Positions 34,835 through 43,304 of a DNA stretch of 48,262 nucleotides are shown in pieces. How positions within the stretch are numbered: the stretch's first letter is position 1; every line of letters begins with the position of its first letter. Both the position numbers and the translations under genes were made by a program. The notes below the pieces were generated by a model. The model was given only the letters and a program-made list of their open reading frames with translations, was not told the DNA's origin and made no database searches. Source of the DNA: Candidatus Methanoperedens sp. (lineage in GTDB: Archaea; Halobacteriota; Methanosarcinia; Methanosarcinales; Methanoperedenaceae). The stretch spans positions 1-48,262 of the forward strand of contig JAGFND010000004.1 of assembly GCA_021409285.1 (NCBI GenBank). Reading direction: 5' to 3'.

Positions 34835-36268
34835 CTACTTTAACCAGCCGCGCCTGTAAAAGGCATATACTGACAGGAGCATTAGAGATAACTCAAGAAA
34901 AAATAGCTCAGTGATACTGACTGGATACGGGCTATCCACCAGATTCACTCCAAAGAGCCCGCTGATGATTGAGGGGATAAGCCCAATGCTGGTGATCACT
35001 GCAAGAATTCTCATGACGCTGTTTAACCCGATAGATACCGTATTTATATGAAACTCTATCAATGAGATCAAATTGTCTCTAACATTTTCCGATGTTTCAG
35101 ACAGATAGGTTGACTCATCATAGAGAATGCCAAAGAGGGGAAGATACCCATCTTTTGAACCGGCAAATAATAGCTTCCCACTACTTATAGCTTTGAGCAC
35201 CTGCGTAAAATGCCAGAGATTGCCGTGGATTTTCTGGATCTCTTTCTTGAAGTGGAAAGTATCCTCCAGAAATGAAGGACGCGCCATGCCTGCAGGATTT
35301 TCTTCCATTGCGATTTCTTTTTGTTCAAGGAGCCGCACAACCTCATCATAATCCACGATTTTTCCTCTGAAAATTGAGTACAGGATGCTAACAATAAACT
35401 TCTCTTTTTTTTCCATAACCTGGCCATCGCTGATCAGCTGATCAAATAGCTCACTTTTACCAGCGGAAATTGTGGCGATATAGTTGCCTCTGAGGATAAT
35501 CAGCATTTTGTTTATTGAGAAATCGATATCCTTGATACCCGCACCTTCTGATTGCAGTTTCATATCCCTGATGAATATTGAGGTAAAGTCCTTAAAGAAG
35601 TCAATCTTTGGATAGGATTCTTTGATGATTTTACTTATTAGCAAAAACGAGGGGATTTTTAGGGCATCACTGATGATATCAATATCAGGCTCTGAAACCT
35701 CCTGTAAATCGACCCATCGATACGCAAAATCAGCCAGATGGCCAGAGAGATCTTCCTTCAATGCGCCTTTTATTGTCTTTCCATCCGTAAGAATGTTGAT
35801 CTTCATCCGCGAGACCAGCGGCCCGGTTCTCTTTATGGGTCTTACCGGGATGGCCCGTTTGACCGTTCTACCCGCTACAGCAAATATCCTGGTAACCCTG
35901 AGGAGTCTGAGCAGGGGTGATGTTCTTCCGATTCCCCCAAATGGAATCCATGGGATGAAGGTTGGTAAAGTCAGGGCAACGATCAAAAGATCAAGGATAT
36001 GCCACGGATTTGTGGCATATGCCCTCCTCGAATCTGCTACATACAACTTTGAAAAGTACTCAAGTGCAAAGATTACAATAATAATATAGTTCACAACTCT
36101 GAATAAGACTATCATGAAGTGTGAAAATATAAATAAAAAAGGTAAGAATATGGTCGGAATTAACAGCAATGCAAGCACTATCATCAGATGGTCTGTGAAT
36201 ATCTGATATACAGGGTCTCTCAACCTGAGGCGTAGCGGCAGTTTTTTCCCTGTGGATTGTGACTGCAT
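34835..36268 (-). CDS. Voltage-sensor-like domain fused to CorA-family metal channel
   Basis: The protein has 477 residues. Residues about 25-145 hold four membrane segments of the ion-channel voltage-sensor type: S1 (LMIVLALLLIPTIFLPF), S2 with an acidic ALEYFSKLYV, S3 NPWHILDLLIVALTLP, and S4 with arginines every third residue (LLRLLRVTRIF). No S5-pore-S6 follows. Instead a CorA-type cytoplasmic domain runs to about residue 415, with the two CorA helices at the end (MRILAVITSIGLIPSIISG and LFFLELSLMLLSVYAF). The selectivity motif is GVN (GLFGVNL) in place of GMN. It probably moves divalent cations; voltage gating is inferred from the fusion. Confidence 0.82.
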   Translation of the reverse strand: MQSQSTGKKLPLRLRLRDPVYQIFTDHLMIVLALLLIPTIFLPFLFIFSHFMIVLFRVVNYIIIVIFALEYFSKLYVADSRRAYATNPWHILDLLIVALTLPTFIPWIPFGGIGRTSPLLRLLRVTRIFAVAGRTVKRAIPVRPIKRTGPLVSRMKINILTDGKTIKGALKEDLSGHLADFAYRWVDLQEVSEPDIDIISDALKIPSFLLISKIIKESYPKIDFFKDFTSIFIRDMKLQSEGAGIKDIDFSINKMLIILRGNYIATISAGKSELFDQLISDGQVMEKKEKFIVSILYSIFRGKIVDYDEVVRLLEQKEIAMEENPAGMARPSFLEDTFHFKKEIQKIHGNLWHFTQVLKAISSGKLLFAGSKDGYLPLFGILYDESTYLSETSENVRDNLISLIEFHINTVSIGLNSVMRILAVITSIGLIPSIISGLFGVNLVDSPYPVSITELFFLELSLMLLSVYAFYRRGWLK

Positions 36269-36352
36269 ATAAACTTTAATAGTATCCTGATGGGAAATAT
36301 CCTTGGATTTCCTTCATGGATTTCTATCAATTGAAGTCGGTCTTGAAAATTA

Positions 36353-36637
36353 TTATAACTCAAATTCTTCAATAAAACCCAGTATTAATTTGTATTTATC
36401 CAGATATCTAAATCCTTTATCAGTCAATGTCAGGAACTTCCTTTCATTTTCATCAGTAATCTCCTTGATCAAACCCTTTTCTAATAATTCATTAAAGTAT
36501 TCTGAAAAACTTTGTGACGATAGATTCGAATGTCTGAGCAAAGGAGTAGGCTTTATAGAATTATGATGATTTCTAATAATATTTAAAATATCAAATATCA
36601 TCTCCAGACGATCTCTTTTGCGCTTTATTTTGTCCAT
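36353..36637 (-). CDS. Winged-helix regulator, archaeal HTH_45 type
   Basis: The protein has 94 residues (RLEMIFDILNIIRNHHNSIK, then TPLLRHSNLSSQSFSEYFNE LLEKGLI, and LTLTDKGFRYLDKY). This is the archaeal helical-winged-helix type (PF14947). It overlaps by 13 bases the preceding membrane-protein gene, so it is co-translated with it and may regulate the divergent secreted-protein operon at 37407. Confidence 0.8.
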   Translation of the reverse strand: MDKIKRKRDRLEMIFDILNIIRNHHNSIKPTPLLRHSNLSSQSFSEYFNELLEKGLIKEITDENERKFLTLTDKGFRYLDKYKLILGFIEEFEL

Positions 36638-37290
36638 CTGGACACCTTTTGGTAGATTATTCCGATCACTGCAATAGATATTATCTCTAAGATAGTATGT
36701 ATTTCAAATGGAATAAATCTTCGTGGACCTAAGGCGAGGAGATTAACTATCCAGAACAGGAAAAACAAAAAATATAAAATAAAAAGCTGGGAGATCTTTC
36801 TTGATCTGCTGTAAATATATATAGCCATTATTATTGTGAAAATGAGTAACACTGCCTGTGCTTCTATAAGAAGATCCGATGATCTTGAAAAAAATGTGAT
36901 TCCGGATATTATAATGGCAACAGCATTTGATAATATTAACACATGTTTGATCTGCAGCTCCTTCCAGATCATGCTGTAAGTCAATGAGAGAATACCCATT
37001 GTGCTAAAATATCCATTAAAAACCAAAGGAAATATCCTGAAAATATATCTTGAAATATCGATATCAAATGTCATTCCCATTAGCATCACAAAAACAGATA
37101 AAAATCTAAACAGAAAGGCCAGACCGAAGAATAAAAAAGTGATCCTGAAATATTTTATTCCCTCATACTTTGTAAGATCATATATTTCTCTTGTTTTATA
37201 ATATATTGAAAAACAAATAAATACAACTATTAATGTGTAGCTAAGTTCTACGAGCAGTCTCGTTGGGTCAATCAGATGATATGGGGACAT
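36625..37290 (-). CDS. Seven-helix membrane protein of unknown function
   Basis: The protein has 221 residues, nearly all hydrophobic, with about seven membrane segments (LLVELSYTLIVVFICFSIYY at the start, AVAIIISGITFF, AQAVLLIFTIIMAIYIY, LFILYFLFFLFWIVNLLAL, near the end). No channel, transporter or signalling motif stands out. Paired with a winged-helix gene, it resembles archaeal sensor/regulator pairs; this is only context. It is divergent from the 37407 gene with a 116-base shared promoter region. Confidence 0.6.
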   Translation of the reverse strand: MSPYHLIDPTRLLVELSYTLIVVFICFSIYYKTREIYDLTKYEGIKYFRITFLFFGLAFLFRFLSVFVMLMGMTFDIDISRYIFRIFPLVFNGYFSTMGILSLTYSMIWKELQIKHVLILSNAVAIIISGITFFSRSSDLLIEAQAVLLIFTIIMAIYIYSRSRKISQLFILYFLFFLFWIVNLLALGPRRFIPFEIHTILEIISIAVIGIIYQKVSRWTK

Positions 37291-37406
37291 ATATGATCTA
37301 TATTTTTCCTGAACATTGATAAAAAAAGTGGACTTGTAGTGTACATTTTACCTTCTCTTCTCTTATAAGTGTGTTCTGATAATATAGTGTTCGAGGTGAC
37401 TCAAAA

Positions 37407-37934
37407 ATGAATAGAAAAAAATTATATGGTTTGCTGGCTATCACAATAGTTGTAGCAACCATCGGGTCAGTCGCGGCATATGGAGGGAAATTCCCAGGAA
37501 TTAATCCCCAGAGCAGAGATAATATAACAAATGCTATAAAAACAAACAACTACAATGCCTGGCAAGCAGAGATGTCCGCACAATTGACGCAGGACAATTT
37601 CAATAAGCTTGTGCAGAGATATCAGACAATGTCCCAGAAGTATGGAAACATGTCTGAAAAGCAAGGAACAAGGTTTTATGGAAGACAAGCCTTGAATGCA
37701 GAAATGATCCAGGCGATAAAAGATGGAAAGTACGATGCATGGAAAACAGCTGCAGTGAATTCGAAATCTCCGCTGGTATCAAAGATTACCAATCAGGATG
37801 AGTTCAATATACTTGTTCAGCTTTATCAGGCAAAACAAGACGGAAATAAGACGAAAGTAATGGAACTAAGTCAACAGCTTGGATTGCCCGCAGGAAATGG
37901 CAATCATAAAATGTACAGGCATTTTGGAAGATGA
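37407..37934 (+). CDS. Secreted repeat protein of unknown function
   Basis: The protein has 175 residues. It has a signal peptide (LYGLLAITIVVATIGSVAAY), then two similar halves: ITNAIKTNNYNAWQAEMSAQ ... FNKLVQRYQTM, and IQAIKDGKYDAWKTAAVNSK ... FNILVQLYQAK. The AIK-xx-Y-AW core and FN-LVQ-Y spacing recur. The repeat unit is about 70 residues. A Gly/His-rich tail (NGNHKMYRHFGR) ends it. A GAGGTGAC Shine-Dalgarno precedes ATG 37407. It is followed by the cytochrome gene and the second export system, suggesting a surface role. Confidence 0.7.
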   Translation: MNRKKLYGLLAITIVVATIGSVAAYGGKFPGINPQSRDNITNAIKTNNYNAWQAEMSAQLTQDNFNKLVQRYQTMSQKYGNMSEKQGTRFYGRQALNAEMIQAIKDGKYDAWKTAAVNSKSPLVSKITNQDEFNILVQLYQAKQDGNKTKVMELSQQLGLPAGNGNHKMYRHFGR

Positions 37935-37996
37935 AGGTTGATAAATCACAACCTTCTCATGTTATTGTATGATTCACCGGAAAGGAAATCTGATAT

Positions 37997-38512
37997 ATGA
38001 TTAAAAAAACATTAATATTATTACTTTTTCTTGCAATAGCAATTCTGTCAGTAGTCCCGGAGTCTTTTGCACGGCCCCAGTATGTTGCAAATCTAACAAC
38101 AGTATATGGCGATGATTCATGCAGCACCTGCCATGTCATAGCTTCAGGCAGTGGAATGCGCGACTCCAATGGAACATTCGGACAGCAAAACCCTAACGGG
38201 ACTTATGTCCCACGCAATACCAACAGAACACCAGGGCAGCGTCGCTCAAATGGAACGTTCGGAATGCGTAACTCAAACAGAACGTTCCCGCGCAACTCGT
38301 ATGGGACCTTATTTGAGAACCAGCCTGACCATGCTACTGATCCCGGTGCAGCCCTGATAGCTATCGGGCAGCCACCTGCAGCAACGGCAATCCCCCCTGC
38401 AGATACAGCAGTGACGGCCACAGGGACTAAAGCGGCTCCAGGACTCGGAATTGTGTTATCCCTTGTCGGATTATTTACATGTGCTCTCCTGGCCAGGCGG
38501 CATAATAAATGA
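37997..38512 (+). CDS. Exported monoheme c-type cytochrome with sequon-rich linker and membrane-anchor tail
   Basis: The protein has 171 residues. It has a signal peptide (ILILLLFLAIAILSVVPESF), then one heme-binding CSTCH motif (about residues 42-46), with a Met in SGSGM as possible sixth ligand. Next is a linker with repeated SNGTFG and NRT units carrying six N-x-T sequons, then an Ala/Pro/Thr stretch. The tail APGLGIVLSLVGLFTCALLA RRHNK resembles the PGF-CTERM sorting signal read by archaeosortase, suggesting lipid anchoring and S-layer placement. It directly precedes and overlaps by four bases the second MacB-type ATPase gene. It could carry electrons to or from outside proteins. Confidence 0.75.
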   Translation: MIKKTLILLLFLAIAILSVVPESFARPQYVANLTTVYGDDSCSTCHVIASGSGMRDSNGTFGQQNPNGTYVPRNTNRTPGQRRSNGTFGMRNSNRTFPRNSYGTLFENQPDHATDPGAALIAIGQPPAATAIPPADTAVTATGTKAAPGLGIVLSLVGLFTCALLARRHNK

Positions 38513-39216
38513 TGGAAACTATAATGGAACTGCAGGATGTCTGGAAAATTTACAGGATGGGCGAAGTGGAAGTTCCAGCACTGAAAGGAATAAGTGTTAA
38601 GATAAAGAAAGGCGACTTTGTGGCTATCATAGGTGCATCGGGAAGCGGCAAGTCCACAATGATGAACCTGATAGGCTGTCTTGATATTCCCTCAAGAGGG
38701 AATATCTATCTCAAATCGCAGGATATAAGCTCTTTAGGCGAATCTGACCTGGCATCATTCAGAGGTAGGACTATTGGTTTCATTTTCCAGCAATACAACC
38801 TGATCCAATCAATGTCTGCTTTTGAGAACGTGATGCTTCCACTGGAATTTTTGGAGTATAATGACCAGAAAGCAGCGACAAGAACAAGAGAAATTTTGAC
38901 ACTTGTGGGACTGGGCGATAAGATGCATCACAGGCCAACACAACTTTCTGGAGGTCAGCAGCAAAGAGTGTCCATAGCAAGATCCCTTGTGAGTGATCCT
39001 GAAATAATTCTTGCCGATGAACCGACTGGAGCCCTGGACAGTGTTACAGGCAGAGAAGTCCTGGATATGCTTCGCAGATTATGGGAAGAGCAGGGAAAAA
39101 CGATCATCATGGTCACTCATGATCTTAATCTGGCGAAATATGCTCACACAAGAATTGAACTGAAAGATGGGGAGATTTTGAAAATATCTGAAAATAATGA
39201 GGTAAATAAGAAATGA
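38509..39216 (+). CDS. MacB/LolD-type ABC transporter ATPase, system 2
   Basis: The protein has 235 residues. Walker A is GASGSGKST, Q-loop FIFQQYNLIQ, signature LSGGQQQRVSIARSL, Walker B IILADEPTGALD, H-loop VTHDLN. It is a paralogue of the ATPase at 30723 (shared start ELQDVWKIYRMGEVEVPAL against ELQGVWKIYRMGG). It overlaps the cytochrome and exoprotein genes by four bases each, so the whole set is one translation-coupled operon. Confidence 0.93.
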   Translation: MMETIMELQDVWKIYRMGEVEVPALKGISVKIKKGDFVAIIGASGSGKSTMMNLIGCLDIPSRGNIYLKSQDISSLGESDLASFRGRTIGFIFQQYNLIQSMSAFENVMLPLEFLEYNDQKAATRTREILTLVGLGDKMHHRPTQLSGGQQQRVSIARSLVSDPEIILADEPTGALDSVTGREVLDMLRRLWEEQGKTIIMVTHDLNLAKYAHTRIELKDGEILKISENNEVNKK

Positions 39217-40586
39217 AAAAAATAATGTTCCCAGTTATGCTAATACTGGTATTGATGGCTTACGCACCTGCAGTTAATGCGGCGCTGGCAGACTCGACAG
39301 TACTATCGATAAGCCTTGCAAACTATGACCCCAATCCTGCTATCGCAGGAGATACTGTAGATGTACGCATAGGTATCCAGAATATCGGCGGTACCACTAC
39401 TAACGATCTTATGCTGGAAATTGTACCAGAGTATCCTTTTGAGCTTGTACCAGGTGAAAACGCCGTCCAGGATGTAGGAATAGTTCAAGAGTATCAGGCG
39501 GATTCTACTCAAAATATAAAAGTCGTAACGTACCATATGCAAATAAACAAAAACGCTCCGGCAGGAAGTTACGAACTCAAAGTTAAGTATTATGAGCAGG
39601 GTTCAAACGAGGTGACTCAGAAAAGCCTGTCCCTTGAAGTAAAAAGCAAGGAAAGCGCTGAAGTTATACACATTGACCAGACGATGCTCGTTCCTGGAAA
39701 GCAAAGCAGCTTAAAATTCACAATCAATAATGTCGGGAATGCTCCATTGAGGGATTTGACTTTCAGCTGGGCGAATGATGATAAGATAATCCTTCCAGTC
39801 GGAAGTGACAATACCAAATATATCAGGTATATTGATATTGGCAATGGCACTGACCTGGAATACCAGGTGATGGCAGATACTAATGCACAGCCGGGATTAT
39901 ATAAACTGAACTTATACCTGACTTATGAAGATTCAATGTCAAATCAAACGAAAACAATAAGCACATTTGCCGGAGTTTATGTTGGCGGAGGAACAGATTT
40001 CGATGTGGCATTCTCGGATAATACAAATGGCCAAATGTCTTTCAGCGTCGCAAATATTGGAAGCAATCCTGCAAACTCGGTATCAGTGGTTATTCCCGAT
40101 CAGCCAGGCTGGAGTGCAAGCGGTTCAAATTCAGTTATCATAGGCAATCTGAACAAAGGAGACTATACGGTTGCAAGCTTCAAGTTGCAGTCCATGATAA
40201 GTAATATGACTTCCATGACTTCCCAGAATAGATCCTTCAGAAACAATACCAACTTCCAGGGAAGGTCTATGCAAAGACAAACAAATAGTTCATCTGATAC
40301 ATTGCTCATACAAATAGCTTACACCGATACCAGGGGAGAAAGAAATGTCGTTGAAAAATATGTCAAAATCGGACTGCAAAACATCGCATCTGCTGATGGA
40401 CAAGCCGGTTTTCAGGGACGAAGAGGAGCCGCACAACAAACAAGTTTTCTCTCTAATAACATGCTGTATTTCCTGGGAATAACGGTGCTTGTTGGTGCTG
40501 TTGTAGTCCACAGGAAGTACAAGAGCCGCAAACTGCTTGATCCTGGTTTCAAAATGAAGGATTTATTCAAACACCAGAAGAAATGA
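39213..40586 (+). CDS. COG1361-type exoprotein, system 2
   Basis: The protein has 457 residues. It has a signal peptide (MLILVLMAYAPAVNAAL), then CARDB-like beta domains (PNPAIAGDTVDVRIGIQNIG; MLVPGKQSSLKFTINNVGNA; GQMSFSVANIGSNPANSVSV). An Asn/Thr/Ser-rich insert (MTSMTSQNRSFRNNTNFQGR) with sequons follows, then a C-terminal helix (MLYFLGITVLVGAVVVH). It is a paralogue of the 31400 gene with the same order of parts but a longer third section. It would be tethered outside the membrane beside the permease. Confidence 0.82.
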   Translation: MKKIMFPVMLILVLMAYAPAVNAALADSTVLSISLANYDPNPAIAGDTVDVRIGIQNIGGTTTNDLMLEIVPEYPFELVPGENAVQDVGIVQEYQADSTQNIKVVTYHMQINKNAPAGSYELKVKYYEQGSNEVTQKSLSLEVKSKESAEVIHIDQTMLVPGKQSSLKFTINNVGNAPLRDLTFSWANDDKIILPVGSDNTKYIRYIDIGNGTDLEYQVMADTNAQPGLYKLNLYLTYEDSMSNQTKTISTFAGVYVGGGTDFDVAFSDNTNGQMSFSVANIGSNPANSVSVVIPDQPGWSASGSNSVIIGNLNKGDYTVASFKLQSMISNMTSMTSQNRSFRNNTNFQGRSMQRQTNSSSDTLLIQIAYTDTRGERNVVEKYVKIGLQNIASADGQAGFQGRRGAAQQTSFLSNNMLYFLGITVLVGAVVVHRKYKSRKLLDPGFKMKDLFKHQKK

Positions 40587-40605
40587 TAATTTCCTGCAGG
40601 TTAAA

Positions 40606-41847
40606 ATGAAGCTTAAGAAATGTTCTAAACATGCATTCAATATGGTTCTGCACAGCAAGCTGCGAAGCTGGCTGACTATAACTGGCATAGTTATAGGTGT
40701 TGCTGCGGTTATTGCGATCGTATCAATAGGCGATGGGATGCAACAAACGCTGAATGCGCAACTGAACACTCTTGGGGGAGATATTGTGACGATCTCGCCA
40801 GGCGCTGAACGGGGCGGGGGCATGTTCGGCATGAGAGGCGGCGGGGGAGGAGGCGGTTCTTCCGGACCTCAGGCAACGACCAAAGAAATAGTATTAGGCA
40901 GGAGTGATCTCCAGGCTTTGAAGGGTTTATCGGATATTGCTCTCATAGACACAAATATCAGAGGTAGCGTGAATATATCCTATTTTGGTAAAACAGGCAA
41001 AGTATCTGTAACAGGCGTTGACCAGAAAGTATGGTCTCAAATCACGACCTCTACTATACAAACTGGCAGGACGCTTGATTCTGCTGATCAGAATGTCATA
41101 GTTATCGGGGGAAATCTCGCATCCTCTTATTTTGACCAGCCAATCGGGATCAATAAGATGGTAACGATAAACTCCGCTGCCTTCAGGGTTGTGGGAATTC
41201 TTGATGACCAGACCACCAGTGTTTACATGCCGATCCAGATGGCATACCAGGTGATCCCTGACAAGACGACGGATATCTACGACACACTTGTTGTAAAGAT
41301 CAAGGACCAAAATCAGTTAGACGCATCAATCTCGAATATCCAGGACAAACTTATGATCTCAAGACATGTTACTCAGAATAAGATGGATTTTTCAGTCACT
41401 TCAAGAAAGGAAATGCAGCAGGCAAGAGCAGCTACGATGAATTCAATGAGTACTTTTCTTCTTGCCATAGCAGCAGTTTCATTGATCGTAGGTTCCATAG
41501 GGATAGCAAATACTATGTTCACTTCTGTCCTTGAGAAGACTAAAGAAATTGGAATAATGAAAGCTATCGGTGCACGTAATCAAGATATTCTGCTCATATT
41601 CCTGTTCAATGCAGCATTTATAGGACTCGTAGGAGGGATCCTGGGCATAATCCTTGGAACAATGCTTTCAGGCTTCATGCCTGCTCTTATGGGAGGTCTG
41701 CCAATGGCAAGAGGGACCGCAATAGTCACATTAAACTCGATAACTATGGCATTGTCTGTATCGGTTTCAGTAGGAATACTTGCAGGAATAATTCCTGCGT
41801 ACCAGGCATCAAAATTGAAGCCTGTTGATGCGTTGAGATATGAATAA
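40606..41847 (+). CDS. MacB/FtsX-type permease, system 2
   Basis: The protein has 413 residues. It has the first helix at LRSWLTITGIVIGVAAVIAI, an outside MacB_PCD domain (MQQTLNAQLNTLGGDIVTIS) with a GGGGGGGSS loop, and three C-terminal helices (FLLAIAAVSLIVGSIGIANT; ILLIFLFNAAFIGLVGGILG; LSVSVSVGILAGIIPAYQ). It is closely related to the 32610 permease. The gene starts 19 bases after the exoprotein stop. TATA-like AACTTTATGTAA lies shortly after its stop, marking the next transcription unit. Confidence 0.92.
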   Translation: MKLKKCSKHAFNMVLHSKLRSWLTITGIVIGVAAVIAIVSIGDGMQQTLNAQLNTLGGDIVTISPGAERGGGMFGMRGGGGGGGSSGPQATTKEIVLGRSDLQALKGLSDIALIDTNIRGSVNISYFGKTGKVSVTGVDQKVWSQITTSTIQTGRTLDSADQNVIVIGGNLASSYFDQPIGINKMVTINSAAFRVVGILDDQTTSVYMPIQMAYQVIPDKTTDIYDTLVVKIKDQNQLDASISNIQDKLMISRHVTQNKMDFSVTSRKEMQQARAATMNSMSTFLLAIAAVSLIVGSIGIANTMFTSVLEKTKEIGIMKAIGARNQDILLIFLFNAAFIGLVGGILGIILGTMLSGFMPALMGGLPMARGTAIVTLNSITMALSVSVSVGILAGIIPAYQASKLKPVDALRYE

Positions 41848-41918
41848 TTGTTAATAATTATAAACAATGACAAACTTTATGTAATAAAAATTCGTAATAT
41901 AACGAACAAGGACTCACT

Positions 41919-42929
41919 ATGGATTTCGTTGAACGCGTGAGAACAAATCTGGAAGGAAAGCTGCGGATAGAGGACGGTAACTGCGGAACCACCCACAAAG
42001 TCTTAAAAGAGATATCTCTGCTTGGAGGAAAAGCGGTAACCTGGGAGAGACCCGATGGTGTAGCATCAAAGATATATGACGACATGGGAAATGTTGTGGG
42101 CGAAGGTGAAGGGATTACCTGGCCTCCTGCCATCCTTTTTGCAATGGTTGAAGGAGGTTTCTTCCCGGATGCCATAGAATCTGAATTGATCAAATCCCTG
42201 CAATGCATCATCGATATGGAAAAAGTTGCTGATATCTACGGTTACGGCAGGGTTGTCACACCGGTAGCTGCCGCTTATAATCAGGTCTGGAAAGATGGCG
42301 GATATGTCACTATCCGGCGAAATTCGTGGGGCGTCGAAGTAGTATTCATAGATAAAGATAATAAAGAGATGGCTGTCGGGCCGATTTCCTACTGCCCCAC
42401 ATGCGGCACTGCTGCCACTATACCTCGCGCTCCAGCTCTTGCTGCAAAGATAAAAGAAGAACTGAAAGATAAACGCAATACCGGAAAAGACAAATTCGAG
42501 CGCGGGATGGAGAACTGGTTTTTCATCAAGAACGACAGGGTGTGCTGTGAGATAAAAGAACAGGGCAAAGTGATCGGGAGAGCCATGAAATGCTGCATCG
42601 CTTATGCCGGTGTTGTAGCTGAAGTTCATGCAGGGATCGCAGGACCGAAATGGAGTGCATTATTTAAGGAATATTGTAAGATATGCCCTACAAAACTTTG
42701 CAGGAAAGGAAAAAATGCAGGACAGGAGGGAAATAATCTACTTACAGCACTTGAAAAGAAGAATATCAGGACCGATGTCAGGATGGACACATATATTACG
42801 GCGCTTGCGAAAAAAGACAATGAACTTATAGGACGCGGTATCGGAACGGTTTGTGCTTTTTCTTCTTTAATGTATGCGGCTGCAAAATGCATCCAGTTAA
42901 GGTCTGAGATCGAAGTGGTCAGGGACTGA
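41919..42929 (+). CDS. Uncharacterised cysteine-rich protein before hypA
   Basis: This 336-residue soluble protein has no membrane segment. Cysteines occur in groups: NCGTTHK near residue 22, YCPTCGTAA (CxxC) in the middle, VCCEIK, MKCCIAYAG, and YCKICPTKLCRKG (CxxCxxxxC) near residue 250. It ends with a helical KKDNELIGRGIGTVCAFSSL. I recognise no named family. Groups like this suggest Fe-S or zinc binding. It is six bases upstream of hypA, so it may take part in metal-centre assembly; this is context only. Confidence 0.6.
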   Translation: MDFVERVRTNLEGKLRIEDGNCGTTHKVLKEISLLGGKAVTWERPDGVASKIYDDMGNVVGEGEGITWPPAILFAMVEGGFFPDAIESELIKSLQCIIDMEKVADIYGYGRVVTPVAAAYNQVWKDGGYVTIRRNSWGVEVVFIDKDNKEMAVGPISYCPTCGTAATIPRAPALAAKIKEELKDKRNTGKDKFERGMENWFFIKNDRVCCEIKEQGKVIGRAMKCCIAYAGVVAEVHAGIAGPKWSALFKEYCKICPTKLCRKGKNAGQEGNNLLTALEKKNIRTDVRMDTYITALAKKDNELIGRGIGTVCAFSSLMYAAAKCIQLRSEIEVVRD

Positions 42930-42935
42930 AAAACG

Positions 42936-43301
42936 ATGCATGAGATATCAATAGCAGGAGCCATCTTTGATGCTGTTATTGATGCTGCCGGCAAGAATAA
43001 TGCTACCAGGGTGAAAGAGATTTTTATTGAGATAGGTGAATTGACCGCATTAAATCCCGGGCAATTGAAGTTCATCTTTGAAACTATCTCAAAAGGAACC
43101 GTGGCAGAAGACGCAAAATACGATATCAAGGTCATTAAACCATTGATAAATTGCCGGAAATGTTCCTATAATGGTCAGATCGAATTTTTTGAACGGCTTC
43201 ATTTTTTCCTTCCTGTAATAAAATGTCCTCAGTGCGGTGACATTGATGTTGTATTAAAGGAAGGAAGAGAGTGCTGTGTTAAGAAGATCAGGATAGATTA
43301 A
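42936..43301 (+). CDS. hypA: Hydrogenase nickel insertion protein HypA
   Basis: The protein has 121 residues. MHEISIA supplies the N-terminal His2 nickel site. The zinc ribbon is CRKC...CPQC (about residues 69-72 and 98-101). The pattern EIGELTALNPGQLKFIFETI fits the HypA fold. It delivers nickel to [NiFe]-hydrogenase maturation with HypB. No hypB or hydrogenase genes are present in the window. Four bases separate it from the NIF3-family gene. Confidence 0.92.
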   Translation: MHEISIAGAIFDAVIDAAGKNNATRVKEIFIEIGELTALNPGQLKFIFETISKGTVAEDAKYDIKVIKPLINCRKCSYNGQIEFFERLHFFLPVIKCPQCGDIDVVLKEGRECCVKKIRID

Positions 43302-43304
43302 AAA

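Noticed and set aside
38150-38330. Possible CRISPR-like repetition (NGTFG-coding units)
   Set aside because: It is an in-frame amino-acid repeat within the cytochrome gene, with irregular spacing and no spacers.
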